Shown: positions 35,644 through 48,927 of the stretch, piece by piece | Numbering within the stretch: the stretch's first letter is position 1 | Layout of the letters: the number at the start of each line of letters is the position of its first letter | NCBI GenBank assembly: GCA_017562135.1 | Contig: QEYB01001430.1 | Span: forward strand, 372,001-436,000 | Direction of reading: 5' to 3' | DNA from: Dipylidium caninum | Taxonomy: Eukaryota > Platyhelminthes > Cestoda > Cyclophyllidea > Dipylidiidae | Length of the DNA stretch: 64,000 bases | Program-made: the position numbers and the translations under genes | Notes under the pieces: model-generated | Database searches by the model: none | What the model saw: the letters and a program-made list of their open reading frames with translations, nothing else | Told to the model about the DNA's origin: nothing

Positions 35644-38600
35644 ATGCAGCCGAGCTCCAGTCAGGGAGCGACAGTTATCCAGGTGGCCAAAAACCCTGTT
35701 ACCACTCACACCATAATTCAGAATGGCCAACACCTCCTCGTTGGAAAGCTTAGTTCAGCTGCTCCTGCGGCAGCTTCAGCTGGCAGCACCGAAGCATCCA
35801 GTCTTGTAACTGAATCTGCCACCAACGGGGCTGTTCAGACTATTCTTCCTACGCAGTACATCGACGCTGCCACCGAACAGGCTGTCTACGCCGCCACTGC
35901 CGCTAGCAGCGGTGGCACTGCTGGCGGCACTGGTAGCAACAATGGAGTCAGTGCTGCAACTGGTGCCGGTGGTGCTAGTGGGGGAGCTGGCTCCGGTCAT
36001 GTGTAAGTTTTCTCCTCACCATCTACCTCTTGAATTTTCCCTCCGGGACTCAACCGAGATCACCCTTTCATGTGCTCCAGCGGCTTCATGGCTCTGAATA
36101 GAGGCGATACCCAACTGCGGCGGCTCTACTCCCATGCCGTAACCGTGCCCAAGATTGGCTATGAGTAAATCGCCTCGCGATATGTTGCGCTTGCCCCACT
36201 TCTCTTATTTCCGTCTTTTGCACTCACCGCCACCTGGCCCCGAAAAATTGTTCTTTCTGATACGCCCACTTTTACGGGTTTGCTTCTAACAATTTTTTTT
36301 TCTCTTCTTTTTAGTCCATACCAGGAATATGCGCCGATTATCTACACACCTGTGTGTGCCAGTCAGACCTACTATCAAACTGTCGGTGGACAGGTGATTT
36401 CTACTTTCTTTCGTTTAGATTTCATTACTTGTGACCTCGAGTATTATCGGCGATTTTTTGGCACATTTCGGATAATGCCGTTTTTTGTGCTGTTGGTGGC
36501 GATGTCAGAAATATGCTCATGGAAATTTATTATCGTGTCCATAAAATAGTTCTTTCGTGATAAGCTTTTGTGCTTTTATTGTTTCCGTTTTTAATGCTTT
36601 CTACATTTTTGCAAAGAAAAAAAAACCATGTATATCCACCAGAAAATATCATAAAGTTTATGCAATATTTGGTTCTCTACTTAACAGACTTGCGTTAAAT
36701 CTGCCCCTTTCTGCGTGGCTTGGGAGCCAATGGTAGTGCGCAGGAAAAGGGGTGGAGATGAATGGGGTTACTTTTTCAATAGCTCTTGCCAGTTACTGTC
36801 CATAATTGCTTCTCTCATGCCATGTTCATGTTAACGCCCTTCCGATATGCCTTTTGATTGCTTAATACAGTGCCTGACAAAGGGGCCTTGTTCTCTCTCT
36901 CTCTCTCACTCTCACCCACGCCGCATTATTGTCTGCGTTATGTGGTGCTACTTTTAATTTACTGGATGGTGAGGCTTTGTTGAGACGTAATGGAGAATGA
37001 GAGGGAAGCTGATCTCAGAGTCCACATAGCATTGTCTTGCTGGAGGCGTGGCTTAGCCACACTGTTACTCCTTTGTATAATATCCGCTTTCAGGAAACCG
37101 AGTAACACCCGGCAGGACTTTGCGCCTGTGTATCCGGAACTTTGAGGTCGCTCTTCTCGTTCATGCAGTCATTCAATACACATGGCACCATTGCTCTGTT
37201 TGCTCGCATCGTCCTCTACCAGTTCTTTCTATGTCTGCCACTTCATCGCTCCTCTTAAGCCTTTACGATTACCTTCTGCGTTGGCAGACCATCTAGGGCT
37301 TCATTGTTCCCATAGTAAGGAATGATTGGGTAGACTTTTTCAAATTGACTAATTTGGGAAAGTTGCGTTAAAATTAGTCGTGTCGCCAAGCATGTCATGG
37401 TACTTGGGCAAATGGTAAGTTTGCGGAGGCAACGCTAAATGTTGCAGACAACTTCCGCCTCGCCCGCCTGTGAACAATACGCGGGTTAGTGTCGAATGAG
37501 TTGGAGTTGGGTTTCCTGCCTCGGGAGTCGCAGTTTGGGGCCCACTTTGTGTGTGCCGCAGAAGAAGGTGTCGATTGCGGTAGAACGAGACGCTGTCACC
37601 TTGTGCTCTAGACGCTCTATGTGCCTCTTTTTCTGTCTTCCCTCGCCTCAACTTGAAGACAGTGACGTCAGAATAGAAGTTAATGCTTACACCCATCTTC
37701 TCGTAGGAGTATTAAGCTGCAACCAAAGACGCATTGAAATATGATTTCGATACTTGTATCCTCGGGCATTGAAGCGGTGAAGTCCACAATCTTCTTAATT
37801 TATGTATATTTTTTTGTTGAATCATTTCTGGTACCCTCTTCGATAAAAGCGCCTCATAACTCTATAAGATTACCGAATTTATGCGACATCTCGGGATTCA
37901 AATTGGTCGCTTCGGACATCGGGTGAGCCTCTGCCTTGTCACACTGATCCAGCAGTAGATTGTCAGCACTTTTATTTGGAAAGGGGAAGCACGAAATCAT
38001 TCACCTGTTCCTGTAGTTGATGGAGTTGCTCGTCTGGGAGAAGTGGGTTCACATCCGGTTGTTAAACAGAGAGAAAGGAATCTTAGCCTGAGGTGTGTAA
38101 CCTATTAATCCTATTTAAATTTGCTTTTCGTAAAAATTAGTCGGTGGCAATGCATTAACTTTACTTTGAATGTCTGCTCAGGTAAGTTCGATTCAAATGA
38201 ACTCGTCGTTTCCGTTTGTTTGTCGTTCACGACTACTTCAGTCACACACATGCACACACACTCTCTCGCTCTCTGCCCTTCTGGTTCATTTCTTAACATT
38301 TGATTTGCGAGATTAACCCTTTTGGAAGGTAGCCCACGGTTCCTGTAAGGGTCAATTTGGAAATCCTCCGATTGCCTGACTCCGGAGAGTGTTGGATGAC
38401 CGTTTGTAGGGGTGGTCAGCTTTAGCATTTGCATTGCCTGTTGTCCTTTTCAGGTCCTCGCTAGTTCCGGCTTCGGTGGCGCGGGAGGCTCGATAGTCGG
38501 TGCTGCCGCAGCCGCCGCAGGTGTCGGTGGAGGTGGCGCCGGTGCTACGCAAATTGTCACCCATCAGGGTACCACTTACATCCTTCAAAGTGCCACCGGG

Positions 38601-41600
38601 GCACTGGAGGAGGACGCAACTGCTCTCTCCCACACCGCAAAGGCCAGTCCTGTAACTGTAAGCCTCCCACCCGTCCGTCTGTCCGCTCGCCCCCTCTCTG
38701 TCTGCACCATTTCCCTGTAATTAGCCTCGCTTATGTCATATCATAGGTTCAATGGCTCCTGGAGAACTATGAGACAGCAGAGGGTGTGAGTCTCCCCCGA
38801 AGCACGCTCTACTTTCACTACCTCCAGCACTGCCACGAGAACAAACTGGAACCCATGAATCCCGCGTCTTTTGGCAAGCTCATTCGTTCCGTCTTTCTAG
38901 GGCTGCGCACTCGGCGCTTAGGCACTCGGGGAAACAGCAAGTACCACTATTATGGAATCCGCATCAAACCCACCTCCCAGCTGAATAATTACGTGGAGGA
39001 TCCAGCTTTCGCTTTGCGCCACTACCCCAACTACCATCGACAGAGCATGGAGGTGGTGGCGGAGTGGAAGAACCTTGCAAGCAAGTCCACCTCGGCTGCC
39101 CCTTCGACGACCAGCTCCACCAACGCAAATTCCTCCGCCTCCGTTGGCGGGGTGAGGCAGGGCATTGCCTCCGTCAGTAGCAGTGGTGGCGCCTTCGGGG
39201 ATACCGCTGTTAGCGGTGGCAACAGTTTGGGCGGCACGCGGACGCCTGGTGTCGTCGGGGCCCAGAACAGGCATCAACACGCGCAATTTCTGGGCGAAGC
39301 GACCTCAGCCCTCCCTAACCTGAACGAGATCTGTCGCTCGGCGGGGCTGCCCATTCCCGGTGAGTGAAATGGCTATTAAATGCTCTTGTTGCCATGGTTC
39401 ACTATTACCCTCTTTTCTGTCTTCGTAGGCTCCGATGATGTGGAATTGTCTCCACGCGCTCGAAACACATCAGGATCCTCTACGGCGTCCATGAAAAAGC
39501 CCCAGTCCTCCTCCGCGTTGGCAGTGACCACGGGCACGCCAGTTTCGGGAGGAGGGGTGTCCACAGGGGGGTTGGATGGCCTTCCCACGAAAGATCTCAT
39601 CAAATTTGCCATTCTCTACGCCCAGTCGGCAGGGAACATGCTTGATGCTGTGGTAAATCTCGACTTCTCCTCCATAGCTGGCGCCTGGAAGGCCTTTTGG
39701 CGCACCGGCGATTGCAGTGTGAGTCTCTCCATTGACAGACGACTACTCCTGCGGTGTTGACCACTGCGCCCAACCACATTTCCATTCTCTTCTATTCTCT
39801 TCTCGTCTCACGTGTGAGATTGGAAATTCAGCCGCTTAAGTCGGCTTGAAGGCTGCTCTCTGAGTCAGCATGAGATCATTAATTCGGCTGCGCACAGTGT
39901 TCTTGAAAATCTTATCTGGATTCATTTGGTCCTTCTGTCGCTTGTTCGTTTTCTCCCAACGGCACCGATGCATGCGATAGGTGCCCTCAAGTTTTGAGGG
40001 CACCTGGGAAGATGGGCTTGTTTTGCATTTTTACAGACTCTTCTCTTGGCTAACTTTTGGCTTGTGATTTTAGTGTTAGGTGGGCTGCATAGCGCTAAAC
40101 AAGGTGAAAGTGTTATTAGAATCTTTCTGCTGAATGCTGCAAGAAATGCAATTTTCTCCGGTCCACCAGTTTCTCTCTCCCGTGAACTTAATCTCTCTTC
40201 GCAGCGCAATGCACCCCGTCTAGGAACAGTGCACTTTTGCAAATCCTGTTACGAAGTCTTGAGCCTTATTTGAGCCTTTTATGGCGATTTTCCACTGTCC
40301 CATCCTCTCCTTCTGGTGCTCTCATGGCCTAGTATTCGTCTGATTGCTGCCTTGTTGCAGCAGTGCCTTGTGTTAATACCTGGAGGGGACGTTTATTAAA
40401 GTATCTTGTCTGATGGTGGAGGGTTGTCTCCACCCGGGGGCCAAATTCCCGAGATTTTGAGGTGATTGAGATGCGCCGGAGGGGATTCACCCAAGTCATG
40501 CTAGTGTCCGATTGTCGCGTTCGCCGAGGGGCTTTGGTGGCCTCTCACACGACTTAGAGGTGTTCATCGGCTCCAGAGAGTTGTCTCTCTTTTGCCGTAA
40601 CCATGTCTAATTTGGCGAGAATCAGAGCAATGTCAGAGAGGCGGCGCAGAGCACCTCCAAAATGGGGCTTTGACAAGATTGCAGCATGCACTACTTTTGG
40701 GTTATACAGAGATTACACTTGGCACGCAGGCACTCGTCGTGAAAGGGGGTTTGTGGGTGGTTTGACGGGCTCTTGACACTGGACTATGCGGTCTGCTGTA
40801 GGAGGACTCGGTTTTCGAGAAGACCCTCTCAAAGGAGCGGCTGTACGCCCTGGCAAAGAATGTTGTGGTGCACCAGTTTATCCGCCTCTATGACCACACC
40901 TTCTACCAGTCCCTGGCCGAGGTGCTAATTCCAAACGTTCTGCGCCCCATCCCCTCCTCTCTCACCCAGGCCATTCGCAACTTTGCCAAGCATCTCGAGG
41001 TATGTCCTCTCCGTCTTGGCGTCGTTCGCCGCTCCTCGGCGCACCTCTGCACTGCTTGTCTTATTTTAATCTCGCCCTGCCCCACAATGCCTCAACAGTC
41101 GGGTCTGCTTGGGTCAGCTCGGAAAGCGCTGCAATGCGCTCGCGCTCCCATGAGGCATCTTGGCCCAGCGCCCCCTCACGGTGGCCCAAGGCGAAGGCAA
41201 AACTAGTCTGTTAAAACATTGAATTATCGTGGCCCCGTGCTCGTCGAAATTGGCGTGTCTTCTGCAAGTGGGCCTCTTTAGCAGGCCACAGGCGCTGCAG
41301 AGTGTTAATTTCGTCGCTAGCGCACTCCTGCCGGCTTTCGTCTGCCAACTCGGCATGTCACTCCCCTGCGGAGCATGCGGAAAAGCAGTCATGCCTGTGC
41401 ATTTTGGCAACTTCTCGAGGCGGCTCTTCAAGTGCGCTTGTCCTTGGCGCCACTTCAATCGAAGAATCGGCCGTGATGATGGTTTCGTCTCCTATGACGC
41501 TTCACTGGCACAGTGGGCTTCCACTCGCGTCCACCTTCATCGACTTGCTCCTGTGCTGCCACCGATCTGACTATCAGGCCTCCCGAGTGGTTGTTTTTTT

Positions 41601-44600
41601 ATACACTTGTTGCAAGTGCTGATTTGTGGGAGAGCGGGGCTCTCGTGCTGACCGCCCCGGGGGGAGCCGGGGGACGGTGGGGGGCAGGGCGGTGCGGGGC
41701 GTTTTGGACGCTCAACGCCCAGTGGTGTGGTCTGGCTACTCCCCTTCCTCCGCGATGATAGGTGTGGATGCGCGAGGCCCTGCAGGATCTGGACCCGGTG
41801 CTGCTGCGCATCAAACTGGCCGCGGTCTCGGCGTTGGCCCAAACCCTGCGTCGCTACACCAGTTTGAACCACCTCGCCCAGGCGGCGCGTGCTGTCCTCA
41901 AAAATCCCGCCCAAATCAACCAGATGCTCATTGATCTCAGTCGTGTCGACTTCAACAATGTGCAAGTGAGCACTTTACCTTTACCATAACTTCTATGTTG
42001 GGTGGGATTTGTCGACTTGGAAGGTCATTAACCACCGTATTAGCTTGTCACCCAGTGAGATAAGAGTGGGCTCTTGCTCGGAGCCGCCTTTTTTCCCCTC
42101 CTGTACTCCGTACGAGTATTCGGCCTTAATTGTGGCTCTGTGCGCTTACTTTTACTCAGATTTACGCGTCCACCCGTCACCTCGCGAGTCGTAAATATTC
42201 TCGACTCGTGCTCGTGCTCCGCCGTGACCCCGGTCCGGTCTGGGCCCACGCCCGTCTCACTTGCCGGGTCTGGGGCCTTCGGTCAGGCCCGGGGCGACTA
42301 ACGCCCCTCGCAAACTTCACGTCTATCCTTGACGCATTTCGACTGCCCTCCTGCACCGCCACTTCCCTTCCCTTCCCTTCCCTCGGACCGACCACCGTCG
42401 GCTCGACTGCGAACGGGCCCTACGTCGCTATTCCACATTTGTGTGTGTGTGTGTGTGTGTGTATGCACTCCATCTTCGTGCCTTCGAAAACATGGCTACT
42501 TTTTTGTATCCCATGCGAGTTTTCTTTAACAATGGAGAGTTATTTCGTTGCAAATTGGCACTTTGTTGGGTCGTTAAGATCAGCAGCGAACCCGCGTTGG
42601 CTGTGGCGCCGCATGCTCGCGGTACTGACAAGCCTTGAAAAACCCGATATCTCCTTCGTCCGCAATGAGACACTTTAAGAGGGCGTAGAAAGGGGAATTT
42701 TTTCCCTTCCTGTGTTTTCTGGTGATTCATCACTTAACTAATCGCCTCCACGCCTTGACGACCACCGCGGAGGGCAGCCGGTGGCTGTGCTGGCTGTGTG
42801 CCCTCAGATAACCCGACCCAATTAAATTAATTTCGCACAATCTCACCTCTCCTTACAGACATTTTCGCCAACGCATCCTCCCCATCTCCCTCCAAAGAGT
42901 CGGGTTGATTTTTCGGCCACCCCCTCTGTCCCATTATGTGGTGCCTGTGGGCGGTTCTAAGGCTGGTGGTACTGTTTTGGGAGTAGTTGCTCCCCCTCGC
43001 GGGTGGCCACTTGCTGCCCTCGGGGACATGGACTCCGTTCCATTCGTCTTGGGCTGTTTCTGCCACACCCACCGCCTTCGAGCGGTCGGAATCCTCACAG
43101 TTCACTTCACTCCAGCTAATGTCCACGCCTTCCAGTGGCGAGTTGAGCTTGGCTTCCGACCGACTTCCTCTCGTAGGCTCTGAGCCAATCATTTCCCCCT
43201 TTTTGAACCCAGAATCCTGGTTTTTCAGCGGCTTTTCTGCGTGAAATTGTTTGTCTGACTTTTCTGAAGCCTTCGAGTGAATCTCTAGTGTTCTCCATGA
43301 ATTGTTTTGCTGTCACCTTTACCACTGTAATGACACGGGCCCTTAATTGAGGCAGAACCTCCAGCGCCATGGGGTGTCTCCGCCTCGAGTAATTGGGGAG
43401 ACGTCGGTGGCCCTTTCCCATGCCATGTAGCCACGGCTGGCCGACATGAAATTTGTCGACTGAGTCGAGGGATTTGCCACCGGCTGCGGGGGCCTGTTCA
43501 CCGCCAGGATGTCTTAAAGTGCCCTTGTCGAATGGCTTCCTTGTGTGACGCAGGAGCAGGCGTCGTGGGTGTGTCAGTGCAGCGACGCGACGGTGGCGCA
43601 TCTGGAGCAGGACTTCAAGTACATCCTGCAGAAACAGTCGAGTCTGGAGGAGTGGGCCCAGTGGCTGGACACCGTGGTGACCGGCATCCTGCGTCCCCTC
43701 GAGGGCAACAATCTCGCTTACACCCGCGCCGCTCACCAACTCATCCTCAAGTGGTCCTTCTACAGCTCCATGGTCATCCGCGATCTCACCCTTCGCTCGG
43801 CGGCCAGCTTCGGCAGTTTCCACCTCATCCGACTGCTCTACGACGAGTACATCTTCTACCTGGTGGAGCACAAGGTCGCCGCGCACCTCGGCATGACACC
43901 GGTAGCAGTGATGGGCGAAATGGGCAGGGTGCGTTCCACCGCTTTAACCACATCCCTCGGTGTCCTGATTCACCTCTGCCCGCTCCCCTCCTCCCCCCCC
44001 CCCCGCAAAGCCTCACTTGAAGTCCCGAGGGGGTCGTGTGCACTCGCAACCTCTGAGCGCCTTCGGAGCCCTCGACCTCGTCACGTCGACCGAACGTTAC
44101 ACCATCGTCCGGACATCCTTCTACAATGGCATCGATGCCAACTGCAAGACGGAGACGTGGGTCGTGCTTTACTTCCCCACCACGACGATGCGACTTGTTA
44201 GCCTAACTACATTCGGCCTTCCAGTGCATTTCCGCCGACAGTCAGCGGTAATACTTTCTAGGTGTTGAATAGCCTCCGCCTCGTGTGTGGGTGGCTAGTC
44301 AATTGTCTCTTCCTGGTGTCTTCGTCTTGGGGGTGAAAGGCCACGAACGTGATCCTACTGCGGAGCTGAGTTGTCTGCGACGCTCTTCGCGCCAAGTCCC
44401 CTTCTTTCCTGCGAGGCTTGCGAGTGTGAATGTTTCCGGCAGTGGACGCGAACTTATCGCGGTGTTTTCACTCCCCCCCCCCCGCCGCGCACCAGCCCGA
44501 ACTTCTCGTTCCCGAGGCCGACCTCTGTGTCAGCAAATAGGTTCTAGTCTGTATCGTAGTCGTTCCCCATTTTGAACTTAAGAGTAGTGGGTTTTGAGAG

Positions 44601-45730
44601 GCCACGTGCGCGTGAGGGACATCTTCGTCCGTGAGTGGAGTAATTTGGATTGACGGGCTTGTTCTCTCTCTCCCTTTCCCTCTCCCTCTAGGCGGTGACT
44701 CGTCCGCACTGCAACCTGTCCCGCGCAACCGCAGCCGCCCTCGTTGCTCCCTCGGGCAATGCCGCCAACGAGTCCCGGCGCTCACGGCCGGACCTCGCGA
44801 ATACCGCACCCTTAACTGGACGCGGCAAACTGGAGGCTGTGTTAATGGCCGCCAAGGAGACGGTGTTGTCGCATCACCTGGTGGAAAGAGGCCCGGAGGT
44901 GGAAGTGGAGGCTGCTCCTGACGCCGTCCTGCCCTCCTCGGTAGCCGCAGTGGCTGGAATACACGACGATGGGGAAGCGGATGAGGTTGCCATTTGCGAG
45001 GCATTTGAGGCCGAGGCGGTCTTCCCGCATCCCTCCTCTTCCCCACACACCACGTCGCGGCAGTCGGAGGTGGAGCCTGTCGGGGTCGCGGAGGTGATGC
45101 TGGACGAATTCCTAGATGGGGAAGACGAGGTGGACGAGGACGATGGCGACGAGAACGACAACGAGAATGCCATGCTCTGTCGCGCTCACGAGTCGGCACT
45201 CCTCAAAGCTGCGGAGGTTGCAGCAGCAGAAGCGGCGGCGGCGGCGGCAGCAGCAGCCGCGACGACGACGGGGTCAAAGACCACGACCACGGAGAAAGTG
45301 GCGAATGGCGATGTTGGAATGGCGGAGGAGAAATTGTCGGTGAAGGCGGAGAAGGCGATGGAGGAGGGGGCTGAGGGGGCTGAGGGTGGAGGGGAGATGT
45401 GGGTGAAGGTGGAGGAACCTCAGTCGCAGGCGCAGCAGCAGGAGTGCTGTGATTCTCCGCCTCCCATCGTCGCTTATGTAATTTGGCACCGCCTCCATCT
45501 CCACCGGCACTTCTCGCCACAAGGTTAACCGACTTTTCTATGTGCTGCAGGCGACACCGATGCGGAAGGTGGTTCGAGTGACTACTTTTGAGGAGGACGG
45601 CAGTAAGTCGTCGTCGTCGGGGGAGCCAAACTGCGAGCAGCCAACCTGCTTGGAGACGTCCCCAACTCCGGCTACTGCCGCCAGCTCTTTGATCATTCCT
45701 TCAGAGGCGAAGCATCCGCGCTTGGCATGA
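35644..45730 (+). CDS. RFX-family transcription factor (RFX1/2/3 type)
   Basis: RFX factors bind X-box DNA as dimers in the nucleus and control ciliogenesis genes. Ten exons are predicted: 35644-36002 (exon opens at 35609), 36315-36393, 38454-38657, 38747-39359, 39429-39718, 40802-40999, 41762-41965, 43554-43928, 44692-45477 and 45551-45730. All phases agree and total 1095 residues. The N-terminus is rich in Gln, Ala, Thr and Gly, with IYTP..TYYQ as in vertebrate RFX1-3 activation regions. The winged-helix DNA-binding domain begins at about residue 215 ([19 protein letters not shown]) and includes [24 protein letters not shown]. The conserved B, C and dimerisation regions follow ([52 protein letters not shown]), ending at GEMGR near 774. 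A 321-residue Ala/Glu-rich tail follows, longer than in human RFX1. The ATG at 35644 is chosen as the first in frame; an upstream coding exon is possible. Confidence 0.96.
36394..38453 (+). other. RFX intron 2
   Basis: About 2.06 kb, AT-rich, between the IYTP exon and the Gly/Ala-rich exon. It includes a short (CT)n near 36893-36910. No additional exon in a compatible phase is evident. Confidence 0.6.
39719..40801 (+). other. RFX intron 5
   Basis: 1.08 kb starting GTGAGT and ending CTGTAG. It holds the hairpin at 39979-40005. I see no further exon. Confidence 0.6.
39979..40005. repeat. 12-bp-arm hairpin in RFX intron 5
   Basis: AGGTGCCCTCAA, then GTT, then the exact reverse complement. In RNA this would be a stable stem-loop with a 3-nt loop. 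It lies about 260 bp downstream of the exon ending at 39718. Confidence 0.85.
41966..43553 (+). other. RFX intron 7
   Basis: 1.59 kb starting GTGAGC and ending GACGCAG. It carries a (GT)n array at 42440-42462 and a (CCCTT)n-like stretch near 42365-42382. The exons on both sides are continuous with the RFX dimerisation region, so no exon is missing. Confidence 0.65.
42440..42462 (+). repeat. GT dinucleotide microsatellite
   Basis: About eleven GT units in RFX intron 7. Confidence 0.9.
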
Positions 45731-46264
45731 GGTCCGCCCGCCCCCCCCCCCCTCCCCACCTCCTATGCACATAGGTTGATTTCGTCCCTCTTCCCAGTTG
45801 AGTTTTGGCGTTCCTCTTGTTGACATGTCTGTTTCGAATTGCACCTGCACGCACGCAAGCAAGCACGCACGTATGCGTACACCTCTCCTTCCCATTGCGC
45901 GCACGCTGCACGGTATTTTGGTACCTATTTTGAAATTCGCCTCCTTTTCTAGTCCCTAATCATTTGTCCTTCCCTCCCCCTTTCCTCCCCGCCCGGTTCC
46001 GTCGCGCCCCTCCCTGCGTTCTCCGTCCAGCCCTTTTAATCCTGTCTGGAAGACCGCCGAACCCCCGCGGCAGTTCATGTATCAACTCACCCTTCTCTCT
46101 CCACACCCCCCTCCCTCCCTCCCTTCCCTTCCCCCCCCCCCCCATTAATGGGATTTCCTTATTATTACCATTAATATATTGTGTGTATGCTACTGCGCTA
46201 ATGCGATTCACTGCGACGCCGTGTGAAGAGGGCGATCACTTCTTGCTCTCGTGTGGCCTGTCAC

Positions 46265-46300
<36 letters not shown>

Positions 46301-48927
46301 CTCCCGCGGCCGGGTGTTGTTGACGCGATTAGTGCTGATCCGGGGCAGTCGCTTTTATCCCCCCCTTCCCCACCTCTCCCCCTCCTCCTCCCCTCACGTG
46401 GGCGGATTTGGTGGCGGGTTCGGGTGCTCCTCACCCTTTCGAGGGTTGCGGTACCGCCCGGCCACCGTGTTGCAGGTCTGGGGAATTCCCCCCATCTTCA
46501 CCGATTTATCCTCATGTCAGTTCCCAATGCCACAACAATCCGAGCAATCCGTAGCCGTGAAAAAGACAGTTTGGATTTGCTTCAGCCCCATGAAATTCGG
46601 GCCCCGGAGGGTTTCCTGTGGCGGCTAATTGGCTTCCAACTGGCTGGAAGCGCGGGCGGGGGGGGGGGGAGCGCCTCCACCCTCTTTGATTGGGTGGTGC
46701 AGGGTGTGTGGAGTGAAGTGAAGTGAAGAACTGTCGGGCGGTTCTTCGTCGCCGTTTCGGCAGCTGGTCGAGAGTTCTTACGTGGCACCTTCTGCGAACT
46801 CGTTTACACGGAGGTAACCTCGCAGGCGGCTTCGCCGCATTAATCGGTGCCCTTTGACCGAACGCCGTTTTCTTCCCGCCCACGTTTTGCCTCTCCCTCC
46901 AACTGCTTCATCTTGGAGAAACACGATAGCCTCGAGCACTATGGGTACTAAGTGAAGTTCTCACCTTAAAATGTCAGTAGACAACTTGTGACAAGGTCGT
47001 GCCAAGAGTCGACTACGAGACGCCTCAGCTGCCCTTGTCGTCGTGAAGGTGTGCTTGCAGTCAAGGCTTATTTGGCTGCCCGCATTCCCTGGCCCGAAAG
47101 TATATGGCTGCCGTAAGGGCGAACAATTACCACGGCGACCACATATTTAGTGAATCGTTGGGGTAGTTCGATTGGCGGATACCGGTGGGTTGGCGCGTGG
47201 TGCATCGCACAAAGTGAATCATGCTTGTGCCACTCAGTCCTAAGGAAGAAATGCGGTTCTAATAGGGAAAATCTTGATGACAACACTTGGTAACGTTTTT
47301 TTGAAAAAAAGGAGTCTGTAGTAATCCGAAGTTTCCCTCACTGTCTGTCCTTTAACGTTTCACGTCGTCGTTTTTTGGAATTTCTCGGATTTGTGATTGA
47401 TTATTCGGCAAAACAAGGCATAATCGTGCTGTTTATTAAGAAAGGATTACATATGAAGAGGATTAGAATTAGTGTTGGTATCTATTAAATTTCCCAGGGT
47501 CGAAGGCACAAATTGTAGTTTATAAATGAATTTTTTGAGATAATTTATACGCAGTCAAATATCCTCCAAAGGAGTGCTCAAGTAAGAGAGAGAAAATTCT
47601 CGGATTGAAAAATCTAAACATCGACTAAATAATATTTACTATAACGTTCTATAGAAACCCTAAAATGACATTGAACATAATTATATAATTGTGCCATAAA
47701 AAATTAATCCATAAAGCTCAACAGCGTTTACATACCCAAATCGGCAAGTCCCAGTTAGAAAGAAAAGAAAAGTATAACGCATATTATAAAAGATTATCTC
47801 TAAGGCAGTTGTAATCTCAAACGCTGATGAGTTTTTAAATTTACCCATAATGATACAATCGATTAAAATGTTAATGCTGCTGACGCACACAATTCAATGA
47901 GAGCTCGCAACCTATAGTGCCTGGCTTGTGCGGATAGACAAGTATAGCTTATATGCATTTTTGATCTATGACAGTTTTGTGCGAATGATGTGAGGATTTA
48001 AAACACCTGATAACTGCAATGGGCAGGTGCCCCGGTTGAACATCTCTTCTGAGCCAATCTAGCCTGTAATTCTGATGCATATTGTCGATTGCGATTCAGC
48101 TGTTCTTCATGCTTCTAAGCCGTTTGAATACATTGCTTCGTCAACTTCTAAGGGTTCCCACAAGAAATTAAGCGTCTAAACTCTCGAGATAGTATGGGAG
48201 ATGTTCTTGTTTCCTCTTCTATTTCTACCTCCGCCTTTTTCGACACCACAAAGCGTAGATATGCTTAGCTGATCATCGTTGCGATCCTGAATCTTCTTTT
48301 ATATTTGTAGTCATTTGGAACTCCTCTATGACCATTTTACTTTTCGTTAGGGGTGTTGTCGTTCTACTTCAATGAGCCCGCCCTTTATATGGTCAACCAG
48401 CTTAGAGTGGTCGCACAACGAGATGGTTAACTAAACCTCGCTACTACCGACTCTCGTTGTAATGTCACCTGTTAATTTCGCCTCCATTGAAAATAATTTC
48501 CTTTGCTGCTATTCTGTAAAACAATTCGTCTGTAGTTCCCCTATTCTCTCCACTCGGCGATTTTTCCTTCGTTTGCTCTTTCTGAAAACCTTTCACATAC
48601 GCGCGTCGTTGGAACGTCGTGGTCTTGTCGCACCTTCTCTCCTCGCTGATTAGGCGCCTCCTGTCTGCGCACCCATTCGTGGTGCTTTTGTGGATTTATC
48701 GTGGATAGTGTGCACTAGTTATTTTTCTCTTACTCACTGTTACACTGCTATCTCTTCTGCCTCAAAATTTTAGACAATCCAAATCATTCGAATATATTCT
48801 CTTTTGCCGTTTTCGATGGATGTGTTGCTGATGTGGGGCGGGTGTTGATCCGTCATGATGAACGTTGGGAAATTGTATTTTTCATGCCGAATTGTATTGC
48901 CTTTGCTTCACTTTTGCTGTTTCAGTC
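45731..48927. other. Spacer between RFX and bromodomain gene
   Basis: The first kilobase is pyrimidine-rich, with C runs near 45742 and 46133, a (GCAC/GCAA)n patch near 45850 and a (TC)n array at 46269-46298. From 47.3 to 48.4 kb it is AT-rich and stop-dense on both strands. The bromodomain gene's start codon lies 3 bases after a splice acceptor (TGTTTCAG, ending 48925), so a non-coding leader exon probably sits in this spacer. Confidence 0.55.
46269..46298 (+). repeat. TC dinucleotide microsatellite
   Basis: About fifteen TC units downstream of RFX. Confidence 0.9.

Noticed and set aside
44017..44268. Open frame with protein-like composition ([16 protein letters not shown]..) in RFX intron 8
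   Set aside because: The RFX exon ending at 43928 and the one starting at 44692 join in phase without it, no clean acceptor/donor pair brackets it, and no similarity is recognised.
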